In this document: positions 27,508 through 38,403 of the stretch, one piece after another
Layout of the letters: the number at the start of each line of letters is the position of its first letter
Position numbering within the stretch: the stretch's first letter is position 1
Source of the DNA: Dietzia sp. B32
Lineage (GTDB): Bacteria; Actinomycetota; Actinomycetes; Mycobacteriales; Mycobacteriaceae
Length of the DNA stretch: 64,000 bases
Reading direction: 5' to 3'
Assembly (NCBI RefSeq): GCF_024732245.1
Contig: NZ_CP093845.1
Coordinates: 3,611,427-3,675,426, forward strand
Made by a program: the position numbers and the translations under genes
Notes under the pieces: model-generated
What the model saw: only the letters and a program-made list of their open reading frames with translations
Told to the model about the DNA's origin: nothing
Database searches by the model: none

Positions 27508-30500
27508 TCAGTCCTCGCCCCAGAACACGTGGTCGACAGCCTTGCGCCCGAGACGGGTCACGCGGAGGTACTCGTTGAGGAACCCCGCACCGTCGGCCGA
27601 ACCCGTGCAGATCATCGCCACCGCCGCAAGGATCGCACCCTGCCCCGGGAGCTGGTCGACCGCTTTGCCGCGTGCCAGCACCAGAGCGTTGCGGGCGTGC
27701 CCGGCCATCAACCACGAGTCGACCAGGGCATCGCGCTCGGACTCGGACAACAGTTCGGCGGAGGCCGCGGCGTCGAGCGCCTCGAGCGTGGACGTCGTGT
27801 GGAGGCCGGGTACCCGGGCGGCGTGCTGCATCGTCAACAGTTGGGCGCACCATTCCACATCCGCCAGGCCACCGCGCCCGAGCTTGGTGTGGGTGGCCGG
27901 GTCCGCGCCGCGGGGCAGTCGCTCCGAGTCGATCCTCGCCTTCATGCGGCGGATCTCCTGGACGATCTTCGGCGGCACACCCTGTTCCGGGTAGCGGAAC
28001 TCGTCGATCATGTGGAGGAAGTCCAGCCCGAGGTCGCGGTCGCCGGCGGCGAACGCGGCGCGGAGCAGCGCCTGCAGCTCCCAGGTCTCGGCCCACTTGG
28101 CGTAGTAGGCGCGGTAGGAGGCCAGAGTGCGCACGAGGGGGCCGTTCCGCCCCTCGGGGCGCAGGTCGGCGTCCAGGTCCAGCGGGGGATCCGACGACGG
28201 CGAGGACAGCAACCTGCCCACCCGCTCGGCCACCTGCGTGGCCCACCGGACCGCCTCGTCCTCCGGGACGCCCTCGGCCGGGTCGCAGACGATCATCACG
28301 TCCGCGTCCGAACTGTAGGACAGCTCGTCCCCGCCGAGCCGCCCCATCCCGATGTAGGCGATGCGGGCCGGCGCCGCACCGCCCTCGGGCATCATGTCGC
28401 GGACCACCGCGGCCAGCGACGCCTCGAGCACCGCACGCCACACGGCCGACAGTCGCCTCCCCACGTCGGGGACCGAGATCATCTGTAGAACGTCCGCGGC
28501 ACCGATCCGGGCCAGCTCGGCGCGGCGCAGCGACCGCGCCGCCGCGATGACCCGCTCGGGAGTCGGGTGCCGGGCGGCGGAGGCGGTGAGCGCGGAGGCG
28601 ATGTCGGAGACCTTGGAGGCCACCAGCACCGGCCCCTGCGCGCCGTCGGTGAGATCGGGGATCACCTCGGGATTGCGCGTGAGCAGGCCGGCCACGAACG
28701 CCGAGGTCCCCAGGACCCGCACCAGACGGCGGGCGACGATGCTGTCATCGCGCAGTGTGCGCAGGAACCAGGTGACCTCCTCGTGCTCCTCGCACAGGCG
28801 CCGGTAGGCCAGCAGCCCCGCGTCGGGGTCCGCCGTGTCGGCGAGCCACTCCATGAACGTGGGCAGCAGCAGCGCCTGGATGCGGCCCCGGCGACTGTTC
28901 TGCCCCGCGAGCGCACGCAGGTGACCCAACGCGTTGCGGGGAGCCGCGAAGCCGAGGGCGGCCAGCTGACGCTCCATCGCCTCCGGGCTGAGGGAGAGCG
29001 CCTCGGCGTCGTAGGAGGCGATCGAGTCCAGCAGCGGGCGGTAGAAGAGCTTCGAGTGCAGGCGTCGCACCCGGCGGCGCAGCTCCCGCAGACTCTGCCG
29101 CAGCACCTGGGCGGCGTCGTTCGGCCCGTTCGGCCGGATGTGCGCCGCGCGGGCCAGCCAGCGGTAGGCCTCCTCGTCGTCGTCCTCCGGTAGCAGGTGG
29201 GTGCGCTTGTAGCGCTGCAGCTGGAGACGGTGCTCGAGCAGGCGGAGGAACTCGTAGGCGGCCATCAGTTCCGCGCCGTCCTCACGCGCGATGTACCCGC
29301 CGTCGCGCAGGGCTCCGAGCGCCTCGACGGTGCTGGTGACCCGCAGGTCCTCGTCCGTGCGGCCGTGGACCATCTGCAGCAGCTGCACGGCGAACTCGAC
29401 GTCGCGCAGGCCACCGCGCCCGAGTTTGAGTTCCCGCTCGCGCAGGGCCTCGGGCACGTTCTCCTCGACCCGCCGTCGCATCGCCTGCACGTCGTGGACG
29501 AAGTCGTCCCGTTCGGCGGCGGTCCACACCATCGGGTGGACGGTGTCGTGGTACTCCACGGCCAGTGCCATGTCGCCGGTCATGGGGCGCGCCTTGAGCT
29601 GTGCCTGGAACTCCCACGTCTTGGCCCAACGCTTGTAGTAGGCCGTGTGTGAGTCGAGTGTGCGCACCAATTCGCCGGACTTGCCCTCCGGACGCAGTGC
29701 CGCGTCAACCTCGAAGAAGGCCATGGACCCGATGCGCATCATCTCCCCCGCCACCCGCCCGGTCCTGGCGTCGGCGGGCTCGGCCACGAAGATCACGTCG
29801 ACGTCCGAGATGTAGTTGAGTTCCCGCGCACCGCCCTTGCCCATGGCGACCACGCCCAGCCTGCCCGGCATCGGCGAATCCGGATAGACGGTGGCCACCG
29901 CGACCGCGAGGGCGGCGGTCAGTGCGGCGTCGGCGAGGTCGGACAGCCGCCGACCCACCTCGATGAAGGGAAGTGCGGGTTCGTCGTCCTCGACGGCCAC
30001 GGCCACGTCGTGGGCGGCGAGCAGGGCCACGTGATCGCGGTAGGTGGAGCGCAGCACGCTGACCGCGGCGCCGCCGGTGACCCCGGCGCGGTAGGTGCCG
30101 ACGCTGCGCAGATCCTCCCGCTGGGACGGCTCGGGGGCGTCTGCCACGGCCTGCTCCGGGACCGCCTCGACCGCACTGAGCATGTCGGCCAGGATGTCCT
30201 CGAACGCGGGGAGGTCCGCCCGCAACAGCGTCCACCGGGTGGGCTCCGCGACGAGGTGGTCCCCCAGAGCGCTCGACGACCCGAGCAGCCCCAGCAGTCG
30301 CGCGCGCAGCCGCGAGTCGGACCGCAGGGCGCCGTCCAGCGCCGCGACGCCGGCGCCGGCGGAGCCGCTCTCATCGTGGGAACCGGCGGCGAGTGATTCG
30401 TGGAGCCGCACCAGGGCTCCCAGAGCGAGGTCGGGGTCCGGAGCCCGGGACAGCGACCACAGCACCGGGACCGCGTCGTCGTCGGTCCACCCCAGGTAGT

Positions 30501-30582
30501 CGAGCCAGTCCGCGGCTCGGTCGTCTAGCAGCCCGAGGCGGCCCGGGCTCGGTAGCCGTGGTCGCGAGGAATCCCTGCTCAC
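27508..30582 (-). CDS. glnE: Bifunctional glutamine synthetase adenylyltransferase/adenylyl-removing enzyme
   Basis: Controls GlnA1 by adding or removing AMP on its regulatory tyrosine. The 1024-residue protein has two nucleotidyltransferase domains, each with the family motif: [19 protein letters not shown] in the N-terminal half (de-adenylylation) and [19 protein letters not shown] in the C-terminal half (adenylylation), joined by the linker domain. The GTG at 30582 was chosen since it gives a plausible length and lies 15 bases from glnA2; the frame remains open further into glnA2. In mycobacteria glnE sits directly beside glnA1; here about 7 kb of accessory genes intervene. Confidence 0.93.
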   Translation of the reverse strand: MSRDSSRPRLPSPGRLGLLDDRAADWLDYLGWTDDDAVPVLWSLSRAPDPDLALGALVRLHESLAAGSHDESGSAGAGVAALDGALRSDSRLRARLLGLLGSSSALGDHLVAEPTRWTLLRADLPAFEDILADMLSAVEAVPEQAVADAPEPSQREDLRSVGTYRAGVTGGAAVSVLRSTYRDHVALLAAHDVAVAVEDDEPALPFIEVGRRLSDLADAALTAALAVAVATVYPDSPMPGRLGVVAMGKGGARELNYISDVDVIFVAEPADARTGRVAGEMMRIGSMAFFEVDAALRPEGKSGELVRTLDSHTAYYKRWAKTWEFQAQLKARPMTGDMALAVEYHDTVHPMVWTAAERDDFVHDVQAMRRRVEENVPEALRERELKLGRGGLRDVEFAVQLLQMVHGRTDEDLRVTSTVEALGALRDGGYIAREDGAELMAAYEFLRLLEHRLQLQRYKRTHLLPEDDDEEAYRWLARAAHIRPNGPNDAAQVLRQSLRELRRRVRRLHSKLFYRPLLDSIASYDAEALSLSPEAMERQLAALGFAAPRNALGHLRALAGQNSRRGRIQALLLPTFMEWLADTADPDAGLLAYRRLCEEHEEVTWFLRTLRDDSIVARRLVRVLGTSAFVAGLLTRNPEVIPDLTDGAQGPVLVASKVSDIASALTASAARHPTPERVIAAARSLRRAELARIGAADVLQMISVPDVGRRLSAVWRAVLEASLAAVVRDMMPEGGAAPARIAYIGMGRLGGDELSYSSDADVMIVCDPAEGVPEDEAVRWATQVAERVGRLLSSPSSDPPLDLDADLRPEGRNGPLVRTLASYRAYYAKWAETWELQALLRAAFAAGDRDLGLDFLHMIDEFRYPEQGVPPKIVQEIRRMKARIDSERLPRGADPATHTKLGRGGLADVEWCAQLLTMQHAARVPGLHTTSTLEALDAAASAELLSESERDALVDSWLMAGHARNALVLARGKAVDQLPGQGAILAAVAMICTGSADGAGFLNEYLRVTRLGRKAVDHVFWGED

Positions 30583-30596
30583 GATCCCACCGCCGG

Positions 30597-31937
30597 TCAC
30601 AAGTTGAGGTAGTGCCGCAGCTCGTACGGGGTCACGTCGTTGCGGTACTCGCGCCACTCACGCCGCTTGTTTCGCAGGAAGAACTCGAAGACGTGCTCGC
30701 CCAGCGCCTCGGCGACCAACTCGGACTCCTCCATCGCGTCCAGCGCCTGCTCGAGGCTGCCCGGGAGGTCGGTGTACCCCATCGCGCGCCGCTCGCGGCG
30801 GCTCATGGTCCACACGTCGTCCTCGGACTCCGGCGGGAGCTCGTAGCCCTCCTGCACACCCTTGATCCCTGCGGCGAACATCACCGCATAGGCCAGGTAC
30901 GGGTTGCAGGCCGAATCGGGACTGCGCACCTCGATCCGCCGCGACGACGCCTTGTTGGGCGTGTACATGGGCACGCGGACGAGGGCCGAACGGTTGGCCC
31001 GTCCCCACGTGGCCGCGGTGGGGGCCTCGCCGCCGCCGATGAGACGCTTGTAGGAGTTGACCCACTGGTTGGTCACGGCGGAGAACTCGGGCGCGTGGGT
31101 GAGGATGCCCGCGACGAACGACTTCGCGGTGGTCGACAGCTGGTACTCGTCGTCCGGGTCGTGGAACGCGTTGGCGTCGCCCTCGAACAGGCTCATGTGG
31201 GTGTGCATCGCCGAGCCCGGGTGGTCGCGCAGGGGCTTGGGCATGAACGACGCCCACACCCCGTTGTTCATGGCCACCTCCTTGACCACGTAGCGGAACG
31301 TCATGATGTTGTCCGCCATGCTCAGGGCGTCGGCGTAGCGCAGGTCGATCTCCTGCTGCCCCGGCGCGTTCTCGTGGTGGGAGAACTCCACGGAGATGCC
31401 CATGGCCTCCAGTGCCTCGATCGCGTGGCGTCGGAAGTGGGGCGCCGAGTCGTGGACCGCCTGGTCGAAGTAGCCACCGTTGTCGGTGGGCACCGGTTCC
31501 GCGCCGTCGGTGTCCAGGTCCTTGAACAGGAAGAACTCGATCTCGGGGTGCACGTAGCACGAGAACCCGAGGTCGGCGGCCTTGTTGAGCTGGCGGCGCA
31601 GCACGTGCCGGGGGTCGGCCCAGCTGGGGCTGCCGTCCGGGTTGTAGATGTCGCAGAAGATTCGTGCGGAGTGCTGCTTGCCGTCGGCGTGGGCCCACGG
31701 GAGCACCTGGAAGGTCGACGGATCGGGCTTCGCGACGGTGTCCGCCTCCGAGACCCGGGAGAAGCCCTCGATGGCCGAGCCGTCGAAGCCGATCCCCTCC
31801 CCGAAGGCGCCCTCGAGCTCCGCCGGCGCCACGGCGACCGACTTGAGGGTGCCGAGGACGTCGGTGAACCAGAGCCGGACGAACCGGATATCGCGCTCTT
31901 CCAAGGTCCTGAGAACGTACTCCTGCTGGCGGTTCAT
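30597..31937 (-). CDS. glnA2: Glutamine synthetase type I, GlnA2 paralogue
   Basis: 446-residue second glutamine synthetase. It keeps the catalytic landmarks ([41 protein letters not shown]) but lacks the NLYDLP-like adenylylation tyrosine segment seen in GlnA1; instead the sequence reads [21 protein letters not shown]. It is therefore probably not a GlnE target. The ATG at 31937 is the standard family start ([16 protein letters not shown]). It lies immediately upstream of glnE on the same strand, as in mycobacteria (Rv2222c-Rv2221c). In related species GlnA2-like proteins can be dispensable or act on polyamines. Confidence 0.92.
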   Translation of the reverse strand: MNRQQEYVLRTLEERDIRFVRLWFTDVLGTLKSVAVAPAELEGAFGEGIGFDGSAIEGFSRVSEADTVAKPDPSTFQVLPWAHADGKQHSARIFCDIYNPDGSPSWADPRHVLRRQLNKAADLGFSCYVHPEIEFFLFKDLDTDGAEPVPTDNGGYFDQAVHDSAPHFRRHAIEALEAMGISVEFSHHENAPGQQEIDLRYADALSMADNIMTFRYVVKEVAMNNGVWASFMPKPLRDHPGSAMHTHMSLFEGDANAFHDPDDEYQLSTTAKSFVAGILTHAPEFSAVTNQWVNSYKRLIGGGEAPTAATWGRANRSALVRVPMYTPNKASSRRIEVRSPDSACNPYLAYAVMFAAGIKGVQEGYELPPESEDDVWTMSRRERRAMGYTDLPGSLEQALDAMEESELVAEALGEHVFEFFLRNKRREWREYRNDVTPYELRHYLNL

Positions 31938-32136
31938 GCCGTCCAACCTAGCGCCTGTCGCATTACGAGCGTGTGACACCCGCCGTGCCGACTCCCACCG
32001 CCCCTCTCCGGGCCGGTCGTGGCAGACTCGTCCGCGACAGCGCGCCGATTCCGCCGCGCACGTCACCGCCCCCTGTCCACCCGGGTACCGGCCACCGCCG
32101 CCGGCCTCGAGGTCACCGAAGGAAGGCCACATCTCC

Positions 32137-33015
32137 ATGAGCGACTCCCCCGACACCCCGGTCTACGGCGCCGGCGGCGCACCGGCTCCGACACCGCAGG
32201 GCGACGGGCCGCAGGGCCTGACCCGGGTCACCCGTCTGCACCACCTCGCCGAGCTGAAGGCCGCCGGCGAGCCGTGGCCGATGCTCACCGCCTACGACTT
32301 CGTCTCCGCGCGGCTGTTCCAGGAGGCCGGGATCCCCGTGCTGCTCGTGGGCGACTCGGCGGCCAACGTGGTCTACGGCTATGACACGACGGTCCCGGTG
32401 ACCGAGGACGAGATGATCCCGCTGGTGCGGGCGGTCACCCGCGGCGCCCCCAAGGCGCTCGTCGTGGCGGACCTGGTCTTCGGCAGCTATGAGGCCTCGC
32501 CGACGCAGGCCGTGGCCGCGGCCACCCGCATGATGAAGGAAGGCGGCGCCCAGGCCGTCAAGCTCGAGGGCGGGGTGCGGATGGTCCCGCAGATCAAGGC
32601 GATCGTGGACGCCGGGATCCCCGTGATGGCCCACATCGGGTTCACCCCGCAGTCCGTCAACGGGCTGGGCGGGTTCCGGGTCCAGGGCCGCGGCGACGCA
32701 GCGGATCAGCTGCGTGCCGACGCGCGCGCCGTCCAGGAGGCCGGGGCGTTCTCCGTGGTGATGGAGATGGTGCCCGCCGACCTCGCCCGCGAGGTGACCG
32801 CGGAGCTGCAGATCTCGACCGTGGGCATCGGAGCCGGCAACGGGTGCGACGCCCAGGTGCTGGTCTGGCAGGACATGGCCGGTCACAGCACCGGTCGCAC
32901 CGCGAAGTTCGTCAAGCGGTACGCCGAGCTGGCGGACACGCTGCGCGACGCCGCCCGTGAGTACGGCACCGAGGTCCGCTCGCGGGCCTTCCCCGGCGCC
33001 GAGCACTCCTTCTGA
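32137..33015 (+). CDS. panB: 3-methyl-2-oxobutanoate hydroxymethyltransferase
   Basis: First step of pantothenate synthesis: transfers a hydroxymethyl group from methylene-THF to ketoisovalerate. The 292-residue protein shows [30 protein letters not shown] with the Mg-binding Asp, [23 protein letters not shown] and [17 protein letters not shown]. It has a Pro-rich N-terminal extension of about 25 residues before the barrel. A GAAGGAAGG ribosome site precedes the ATG at 32137. panC and panD are not nearby. Divergent from glnA2. Confidence 0.94.
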   Translation: MSDSPDTPVYGAGGAPAPTPQGDGPQGLTRVTRLHHLAELKAAGEPWPMLTAYDFVSARLFQEAGIPVLLVGDSAANVVYGYDTTVPVTEDEMIPLVRAVTRGAPKALVVADLVFGSYEASPTQAVAAATRMMKEGGAQAVKLEGGVRMVPQIKAIVDAGIPVMAHIGFTPQSVNGLGGFRVQGRGDAADQLRADARAVQEAGAFSVVMEMVPADLAREVTAELQISTVGIGAGNGCDAQVLVWQDMAGHSTGRTAKFVKRYAELADTLRDAAREYGTEVRSRAFPGAEHSF

Positions 33016-33017
33016 CC

Positions 33018-34031
33018 GTGATGGCACCGACGACCGACACCGGGCGCGGCGCCGCCCGCCGCGCCCCCTACCCCGCGATCGAACCGCACGACAGCGGGAT
33101 GCTCGACGTGGGCGACGGCCAGCAGCTCCACTGGGAGTGCTCCGGCAACCCGGACGGCGCCCCCGTGGTGTTCGTCCACGGCGGACCCGGCGGTGGGACC
33201 ACCCCCGCGCACCGGCGCATGTTCGACCCGGCCGCCTACCGGATCATCCTGTTCGACCAGCGGGGATGCGGACGGAGCACCCCGCACGTCGCCGAGGGCG
33301 CGGACCTGTCGGTCAACACGACCCGTCATCTGATCGACGACCTCGAGCGACTGCGGGAGCACCTCGGCGTCGAGACGTGGCTGGTCTTCGGCGGCTCGTG
33401 GGGGTCGACTCTGGCACTGGCCTACGCCCAGGACCATCCGGACAGGGTTCGTGGTCTGGTCCTGCGCGGCATCTTCCTGTGCCGTCCGAGCGAGATCGAC
33501 TGGTTCTACCGCGGTGGCGCGGCGCACCTGTTCCCCGACGTGTGGGAGGGCTATCTCGCGCCGCTGCTCGCCGCGGACGGGGCGGACGCCGTCCACGGGC
33601 CGGGCTACGACCACGTCGCCGCCTACCACCGGCTCCTGCACTGCGGTGATCCGCAGATCGAGATCGAGGCGGCCCGGGCGTGGACCACGTGGGAGACGTC
33701 GACCTCGACGCTGCTCCCCCGGCCCGTCGACACCGGCGGGGACCACGACCGTTTCTCGCTGGCCTTCGCCCGGATCGAGAACCACTACTTCGCCAGCGAC
33801 GCGTTCCTGCAGGGCCGGGCGATCCTGGACCGGATGGACCGCATCGCCCATCTCCCGGCCGTGATCGTCCACGGCCGGTACGACGTGGTGTGCCCGGTCG
33901 TGAGCGCGTGGGAACTGCACGCGGCGTGGCCGGGTTCCGAGCTGCACATCGTCCCCGACGCCGGGCACGCGATGGCCGAGCCCGGCACGACCCACCACCT
34001 GCTGGAGGCCACGGACCGCTTCCGGCCCTGA
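33018..34031 (+). CDS. pip: Proline iminopeptidase (alpha/beta hydrolase)
   Basis: S33-family serine peptidase releasing N-terminal proline. The 337-residue product has the oxyanion segment FVHGGPGGGT, the LFDQRGCGRSTPH motif, the nucleophile elbow GGSWGSTLAL, and the C-terminal His in DAGHAM. It begins two bases after the panB stop, so they are co-transcribed although functionally unrelated. Both a GTG at 33018 and an ATG at 33021 are possible starts. Confidence 0.9.
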   Translation: MMAPTTDTGRGAARRAPYPAIEPHDSGMLDVGDGQQLHWECSGNPDGAPVVFVHGGPGGGTTPAHRRMFDPAAYRIILFDQRGCGRSTPHVAEGADLSVNTTRHLIDDLERLREHLGVETWLVFGGSWGSTLALAYAQDHPDRVRGLVLRGIFLCRPSEIDWFYRGGAAHLFPDVWEGYLAPLLAADGADAVHGPGYDHVAAYHRLLHCGDPQIEIEAARAWTTWETSTSTLLPRPVDTGGDHDRFSLAFARIENHYFASDAFLQGRAILDRMDRIAHLPAVIVHGRYDVVCPVVSAWELHAAWPGSELHIVPDAGHAMAEPGTTHHLLEATDRFRP

Positions 34032-34054
34032 CGAGCCCCTGACGCGCTCCCGGG

Positions 34055-34939
34055 TCAGACCACCCCGAAGCGGCGCGACACCGCGACGGTGCCCCTCTGG
34101 TAGCCTGCCGGGAACAGCCGGACCAGGGCGTCCAATAGGTGCGCGTCGACCCCTACCAGCACTCGCGCCTTGCGTCGCTCCACGCCGTCGAGGATCACCC
34201 GTGCGGCGGTCGACGCCTCCGTGCGCGCGAACTTGGTGTCGAAGATCGTGGCGAAGTTCGCGCTGTCGAGGCCCTCCGCCGCGCCGGCGCTGCGGGCGAC
34301 GGCGGTCTTGATCCCGCCCGGGTGCACGCAGGTGACGTCGACGGGGTGCCCGGCCGCCAGCATCTCCATCCGCAGGGACTCGGTGAACTGCTGCACCGCC
34401 GCCTTGGCCGCGTTGTAGGCGTTCTGGGTGGGGACGGACAGGAACGCGAAGATGCTGGAGACGTTGACCAGGTGGCCGTCGCCGGAGGCGATGAGGTGCG
34501 GCAGGAACTCCTTGGTGCCGTGGACGACGCCCCAGTAGTCCACGTCCATCACCCGCGCGATGTCCTTGTAGGCGGACTGCTCGACCGCCCCGGTGAAGGC
34601 GATCCCCGCGTTGTTGACGACCAGGTGGACCGCGCCGAAGTGCTCGGCGACGGCCCCCGCGTACTCCGCGACCATGGCCTGCTCGGTGACGTCGAGGCGC
34701 TGCGAGTGCACGTCGGTGGCGCCGTCACCGCGCGCGAGCTCGACGGTGCGGGTCAGGCCGTCGACGTCGATGTCGCTCAGTGCCAGCCGCGCGCCGCGCC
34801 GCGCGGCCTCGCGCGCCAGTTCGCGCCCGATCCCCGAACCGGCGCCGGTGACGACGACGACCTTGCCGTCCATCCGCCAGCGGGGGCGGCGGGCCAGTGA
34901 CCCGACGGTGCCGAACAGTCGGCGGACAGGGGCGCTCAC
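34055..34939 (-). CDS. Short-chain dehydrogenase/reductase
   Basis: 294-residue classical SDR. The cofactor motif TGAGSGIG is at about 31-38, followed by NNAGIAF, the catalytic Ser in VNVSSIFAF and the YNAAK Tyr-Lys pair. The acidic residue after strand 2 (LSDID) suggests NAD rather than NADP. The GTG start at 34939 overlaps the stop of the monooxygenase gene by four bases, so they are translationally coupled and likely act on the same substrate: alcohol to ketone by the SDR, then Baeyer-Villiger oxidation. Confidence 0.88.
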   Translation of the reverse strand: MSAPVRRLFGTVGSLARRPRWRMDGKVVVVTGAGSGIGRELAREAARRGARLALSDIDVDGLTRTVELARGDGATDVHSQRLDVTEQAMVAEYAGAVAEHFGAVHLVVNNAGIAFTGAVEQSAYKDIARVMDVDYWGVVHGTKEFLPHLIASGDGHLVNVSSIFAFLSVPTQNAYNAAKAAVQQFTESLRMEMLAAGHPVDVTCVHPGGIKTAVARSAGAAEGLDSANFATIFDTKFARTEASTAARVILDGVERRKARVLVGVDAHLLDALVRLFPAGYQRGTVAVSRRFGVV

Positions 34940-36444
34940 GAGAGGGCCTCCTGCCCGGTACGCGTCACGTCCGTGGCGTCGGCCGCGGTCCGCCGATACG
35001 CGCTCAGGTCGAACTCCCGCGTCTGGTTGCGGAAGGAGAACGTGAAGTCCGGCCACACGGCCGGCGCGTTGCCCTTGGCGTCGAGGTACCAGCTGCGACA
35101 GCCGGTCACCCACACGGTCTCGCCGGTGCTGTCGCGCAACTCACGGTTGTACGCGTCCTGGACGGCCGAACGCACCTCGACGGTCTGCAGGTCGCGGTCG
35201 CGCATGGTGCGCAGCGCGTCCACGAGGTAGTTGAGCTGGGACTCGATCATGTAGATCATCGACGAGTGCCCGAGCCCGGTGGCGGGGCCCACCAGGACGA
35301 ACAGGTTGGGGTAGCCGGCGACGGTGGTGCCCTTGTAGGCCTCCATGCCCTCGCTCTGCCACTTGTCCGCGAGCGTGCGTCCGTCCGTTCCGCGGACCCG
35401 CTCGAAGAACGGGGAGTCGGTGACGTGGAAGCCGGTGGCCACCACCAGGACGTCCGTGGGGTGCTCGACGCCGTCACCGGTGACGATCCCGGTCCCGGTG
35501 ACACGGGTGATCGGCTCGGTGACCACGTCGACGTTGTCCCGGGACAGTGCCGGGTACCAGGAGTTGGACAGCAGGATGCGCTTGCACCCGATCTCGAAGT
35601 GCGGGGTGAGCCGCGCGCGCAGCGCCCGGTCGCGCACCTGCATCGCCAGGTGCGCCCGTCCGAGCGCCTTGATCGGCGCCAGCGCCGCGCGCGTGCGGGT
35701 CAGGCCCACCACCTGGAACTCGCGGCTGGCGTACTGCAGGGCCCGCACCGCGCGTTGCAACCCGGGCACCCGGCGGTACAGCGACCGCTCGACCCGGGGG
35801 TACTGCCGATCCATACGCGGCAGTACCCAGGGCGCGGTGCGCTGGTAGACGTCGAGGTGCGCCACGGTCGGGGCGATGGACGGCACCACCTGGATCGCCG
35901 AGGCGCCGGTGCCGATCACCGCGACGCGCCGATCGGCAAGCGTCACCGAGTGGTCCCACCGGGCGGTGTGGAAGACGGGCCCGGCGAAGTCTCCGATGCC
36001 GTCGATCTCGGGGAGCCTGGGCTCGCACAGTGCGCCGACGCCCAGCACCACCACGCGGGCGTCGTATACCCCCTCGCTGGTGCGCACCGTCCACCGGCCG
36101 CGGGACTCGGAGTAGTCGACGGAGGTGACGTCGACGCCGAAGCGGATCTTGTCGCGCACGCCGGCCTCGTGGGTCACCCGGCGGATGTAGTCGTAGATCT
36201 CGCCCTGCGGCGAGAAGGCCCGCGACCAGTCGGGGTTGAGGGCGAAGGAGTACGAGTAGAGGTGGGACGGGACGTCGCACGCCGCCCCGGGGTAGCTGTT
36301 GTCCCGCCACGTCCCGCCGACATCCGGGCCGCGCTCGAGGACCACGAGGTCGTCGAAGCCCTCCTGCGCGAGTCTGATGGCCGCGCCGAGCCCGGAGAAC
36401 CCGGCCCCCACGACGAGGGTGTCGACGATTTCCGGCTGATCCAC
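34936..36444 (-). CDS. FAD-dependent monooxygenase, Baeyer-Villiger type
   Basis: 502 residues with the FAD Rossmann motif GAGFSG at 13-18. The Baeyer-Villiger fingerprint FxGxxxHxxxW is at 153-163 (FAGPVFHTARW), and a second Rossmann motif follows soon after (VIGTGASAIQV) for NADPH. Related actinobacterial enzymes oxidise ketones, steroids or ethionamide-like drugs; the natural substrate is not readable here. It is the first gene of a two-gene operon with the SDR. A palindrome lies about 40 bases upstream of its start. Confidence 0.9.
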   Translation of the reverse strand: MDQPEIVDTLVVGAGFSGLGAAIRLAQEGFDDLVVLERGPDVGGTWRDNSYPGAACDVPSHLYSYSFALNPDWSRAFSPQGEIYDYIRRVTHEAGVRDKIRFGVDVTSVDYSESRGRWTVRTSEGVYDARVVVLGVGALCEPRLPEIDGIGDFAGPVFHTARWDHSVTLADRRVAVIGTGASAIQVVPSIAPTVAHLDVYQRTAPWVLPRMDRQYPRVERSLYRRVPGLQRAVRALQYASREFQVVGLTRTRAALAPIKALGRAHLAMQVRDRALRARLTPHFEIGCKRILLSNSWYPALSRDNVDVVTEPITRVTGTGIVTGDGVEHPTDVLVVATGFHVTDSPFFERVRGTDGRTLADKWQSEGMEAYKGTTVAGYPNLFVLVGPATGLGHSSMIYMIESQLNYLVDALRTMRDRDLQTVEVRSAVQDAYNRELRDSTGETVWVTGCRSWYLDAKGNAPAVWPDFTFSFRNQTREFDLSAYRRTAADATDVTRTGQEALS

Positions 36445-36484
36445 AGTCTCTCCCTACGACGAACGTGTGACCGTTGCCACCGAC

Positions 36485-36500
36485 CTTACCCGTCGGTAAG
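36485..36500. promoter_or_regulatory. Inverted repeat, candidate TetR-type operator upstream of the monooxygenase operon
   Basis: CTTACC-CGTC-GGTAAG is a perfect 6-bp inverted repeat with a 4-base centre, located in the 112-base gap between the divergent monooxygenase and CYTH-CHAD genes. The layout resembles TetR-family operators next to actinobacterial monooxygenases. No regulator gene is adjacent. Confidence 0.4.
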
Positions 36501-36556
36501 TCCACCGGGGGCCGTGCTCCTTCACGCCGTTCATCCTTTACTGATACAACCGGTCC

Positions 36557-38215
36557 ATGACGATCAACGAGACCGTCGAGGTCGAGAGCAAGTTCGAGGT
36601 CGACGAGCACACCCCGCTGCCCACCGTCGACGCCCTCGCGCCTCTCGTCGCGGACGTCCCGGTGCAGCACCAGCTCTCCGCCACCTACTACGACACCGCG
36701 GACCTGTCGCTCACCCGCCACAAGGTGACCCTCCGGCGCCGGACCGGTGGGGACGACGAGGGCTGGCACCTCAAGCTGCCCGCCCGGGGTGGTCGCGTCG
36801 AGTTGCAGGCCCCGCTCGGTGACGGCGACCCGCGCGACGACGTCGTCCCACCGGAGTTCCTCTCCGCGGTCGCCGGGGTGGTCCGGCGCCGGCCGCTCGA
36901 GCCCGTCGCCCGCATCGACAACCGTCGGCAGGTCCTCACGTTGCGGGACCCCGACGGTGCCCCGGTGATCGAGTTCTGCGACGACCACGTCTCCACCGAG
37001 TCCTTCGTCGACGGCGGGTCCACGTCCGGGTGGCGGGAGTGGGAGACCGAACTGGTCGATCCGGGACGGCCCGACGCGCACGACCTCCTCGAGAGCGTCG
37101 CGACTGCATGCGCTGCCGCGGGCGCCACGGCCTCGTCGTCGTCGTCCAAACTCGCCCGCACGATCGGGCCCCTCCCCGAGGCCCACGAGCGCGGCGTCTC
37201 CCCCGTGCGGGACGCCCTGGCTCGTGACCTGCACCAACTCCTCGATCACGACCCGGGCGCCCGTCGCGTCACCATGGTGGGCGTCCACCAGATGCGCGTG
37301 GCGGTCCGGGGTCTGCGCAGCACCATCAGTTCCTACGCCGACGAGCTCGGGTCCGAGACCGCCGCCACCGACCTCGACCTGGCAGCGATCCTCGCCGAGC
37401 TCAAGGTGCTCGCCGCCGTACTGGGCAAGGTCCGTGACATCCAGGTGGTCGACCAACGGCTCGGGGCGCTGGCCGCCGGCTACCCCGAGGACGTGGTGAC
37501 CCCGCGGACCCGGCACCTCCTGCGTACCGAACTGGACCTCGAGGAGGCCAGGGCGGGCGAACGACTCACCGCGGCGCTGCTCTCCGACCGGTACCTCGAC
37601 CTCCTCGACCGGCTCCACGACCTGGTCCGCATCGCGGGCACCGACGCGGCCCCGGCGGAGGGCGGGACGCGGACGAAGGGCGGCGGGACGCGTCGCGACG
37701 CCGAGGACCTCCTCCTGCGCGGGGTCGATCGGCAGTTCAGGAAGTTCGCCAAGGCCCGCACCCGCACCGAGCGCGACCTGGACTCCCTCGACCTGACGCT
37801 GGCCCAGCGGGAGGAGCTCACCCACGTCGTGCGCAAGCGGGCCAAGGCGTTACGCTCCAACGTCAGCGCGGTGCCGGCCACGGACGACCTCGCCATCGCA
37901 CCGTTGCGCACCGCCTGCGACCGGCTGCACTCGGTGCTCGGCGAGGTGCAGGACAGTGTCACCACCCGGCAGTGGATCAGACGCATCACGCGGCGTGCCG
38001 AATTCGCGGGCGAATCGACGTTCGGCCTCGGGGTGCTCTTCGAGCACGAGCGGGGGTTCTCCGAGCGCGCCCTCGAGGGGTTCGAGGGCGACGCCGCGGC
38101 GGTGACGGCCGCCTACCGCGAGCTGTCCGAATCACGCCGCGCGGCACGGCGATGCAGGAGGAAGGACGAGAAGGGCGGGAAGAAGGGCAACAAGAAGAAG
38201 GGCCGCGGGAAGTAG
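36557..38215 (+). CDS. CYTH and CHAD domain protein
   Basis: 552 residues. The N-terminal CYTH (triphosphate tunnel) domain has its ExExK signature at Glu8-Glu10-Lys12 (VEVESKFEV) and further charged tunnel residues (LRRRTGGDDEGWHLKLP). The CHAD domain begins near residue 210 (VGVHQMRVAVRGLRSTIS) and is helical and rich in conserved His/Arg, binding polyphosphate. A basic Lys-rich tail (KDEKGGKKGNKKKGRGK) ends the protein. Such fusions associate with polyphosphate granules or hydrolyse inorganic triphosphate. Position matches Rv2226. Confidence 0.92.
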   Translation: MTINETVEVESKFEVDEHTPLPTVDALAPLVADVPVQHQLSATYYDTADLSLTRHKVTLRRRTGGDDEGWHLKLPARGGRVELQAPLGDGDPRDDVVPPEFLSAVAGVVRRRPLEPVARIDNRRQVLTLRDPDGAPVIEFCDDHVSTESFVDGGSTSGWREWETELVDPGRPDAHDLLESVATACAAAGATASSSSSKLARTIGPLPEAHERGVSPVRDALARDLHQLLDHDPGARRVTMVGVHQMRVAVRGLRSTISSYADELGSETAATDLDLAAILAELKVLAAVLGKVRDIQVVDQRLGALAAGYPEDVVTPRTRHLLRTELDLEEARAGERLTAALLSDRYLDLLDRLHDLVRIAGTDAAPAEGGTRTKGGGTRRDAEDLLLRGVDRQFRKFAKARTRTERDLDSLDLTLAQREELTHVVRKRAKALRSNVSAVPATDDLAIAPLRTACDRLHSVLGEVQDSVTTRQWIRRITRRAEFAGESTFGLGVLFEHERGFSERALEGFEGDAAAVTAAYRELSESRRAARRCRRKDEKGGKKGNKKKGRGK

Positions 38216-38229
38216 GCGCGCCCGGCGGG

Positions 38230-38403
38230 TCAGTCCTTCTCGTCCTCGGCGTCCCACGCCTCGTTGCGGGCCTTCGCCTTCGCCAGCGCCGCCTCCGCCT
38301 CCCCGCGCGTGGCGTACGGGCCCATCCGGTTGTCCCAGTTGGTCACCTTGCCCTGCAACGCCTGACCTGTGGTGATGTCGTAGTACCACTGTTCGTCCGA
38401 CAT
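38230..38403 (-). CDS. Small SPOR-like protein
   Basis: 57-residue protein starting MSDEQWYYDITTGQ, then VTNWDNRMGPYATRGEAEAAL and an acidic/basic helical tail. Small actinobacterial proteins of this type are annotated as SPOR-domain-like because of the GPYATRGEAEAAL pattern. An AGGAGG ribosome site sits just upstream of the ATG (38401-38403). It is convergent with the CYTH-CHAD gene, 14 bases apart. Confidence 0.75.
   Translation of the reverse strand: MSDEQWYYDITTGQALQGKVTNWDNRMGPYATRGEAEAALAKAKARNEAWDAEDEKD

Noticed and set aside
31938-32136. Possible GlnR half-site upstream of glnA2 (GTCAC-n6-GTAAT on the minus strand near 31960-31975)
   Set aside because: Only one half-box fits, and the following half-sites do not match; too weak compared with the glnA1 site.
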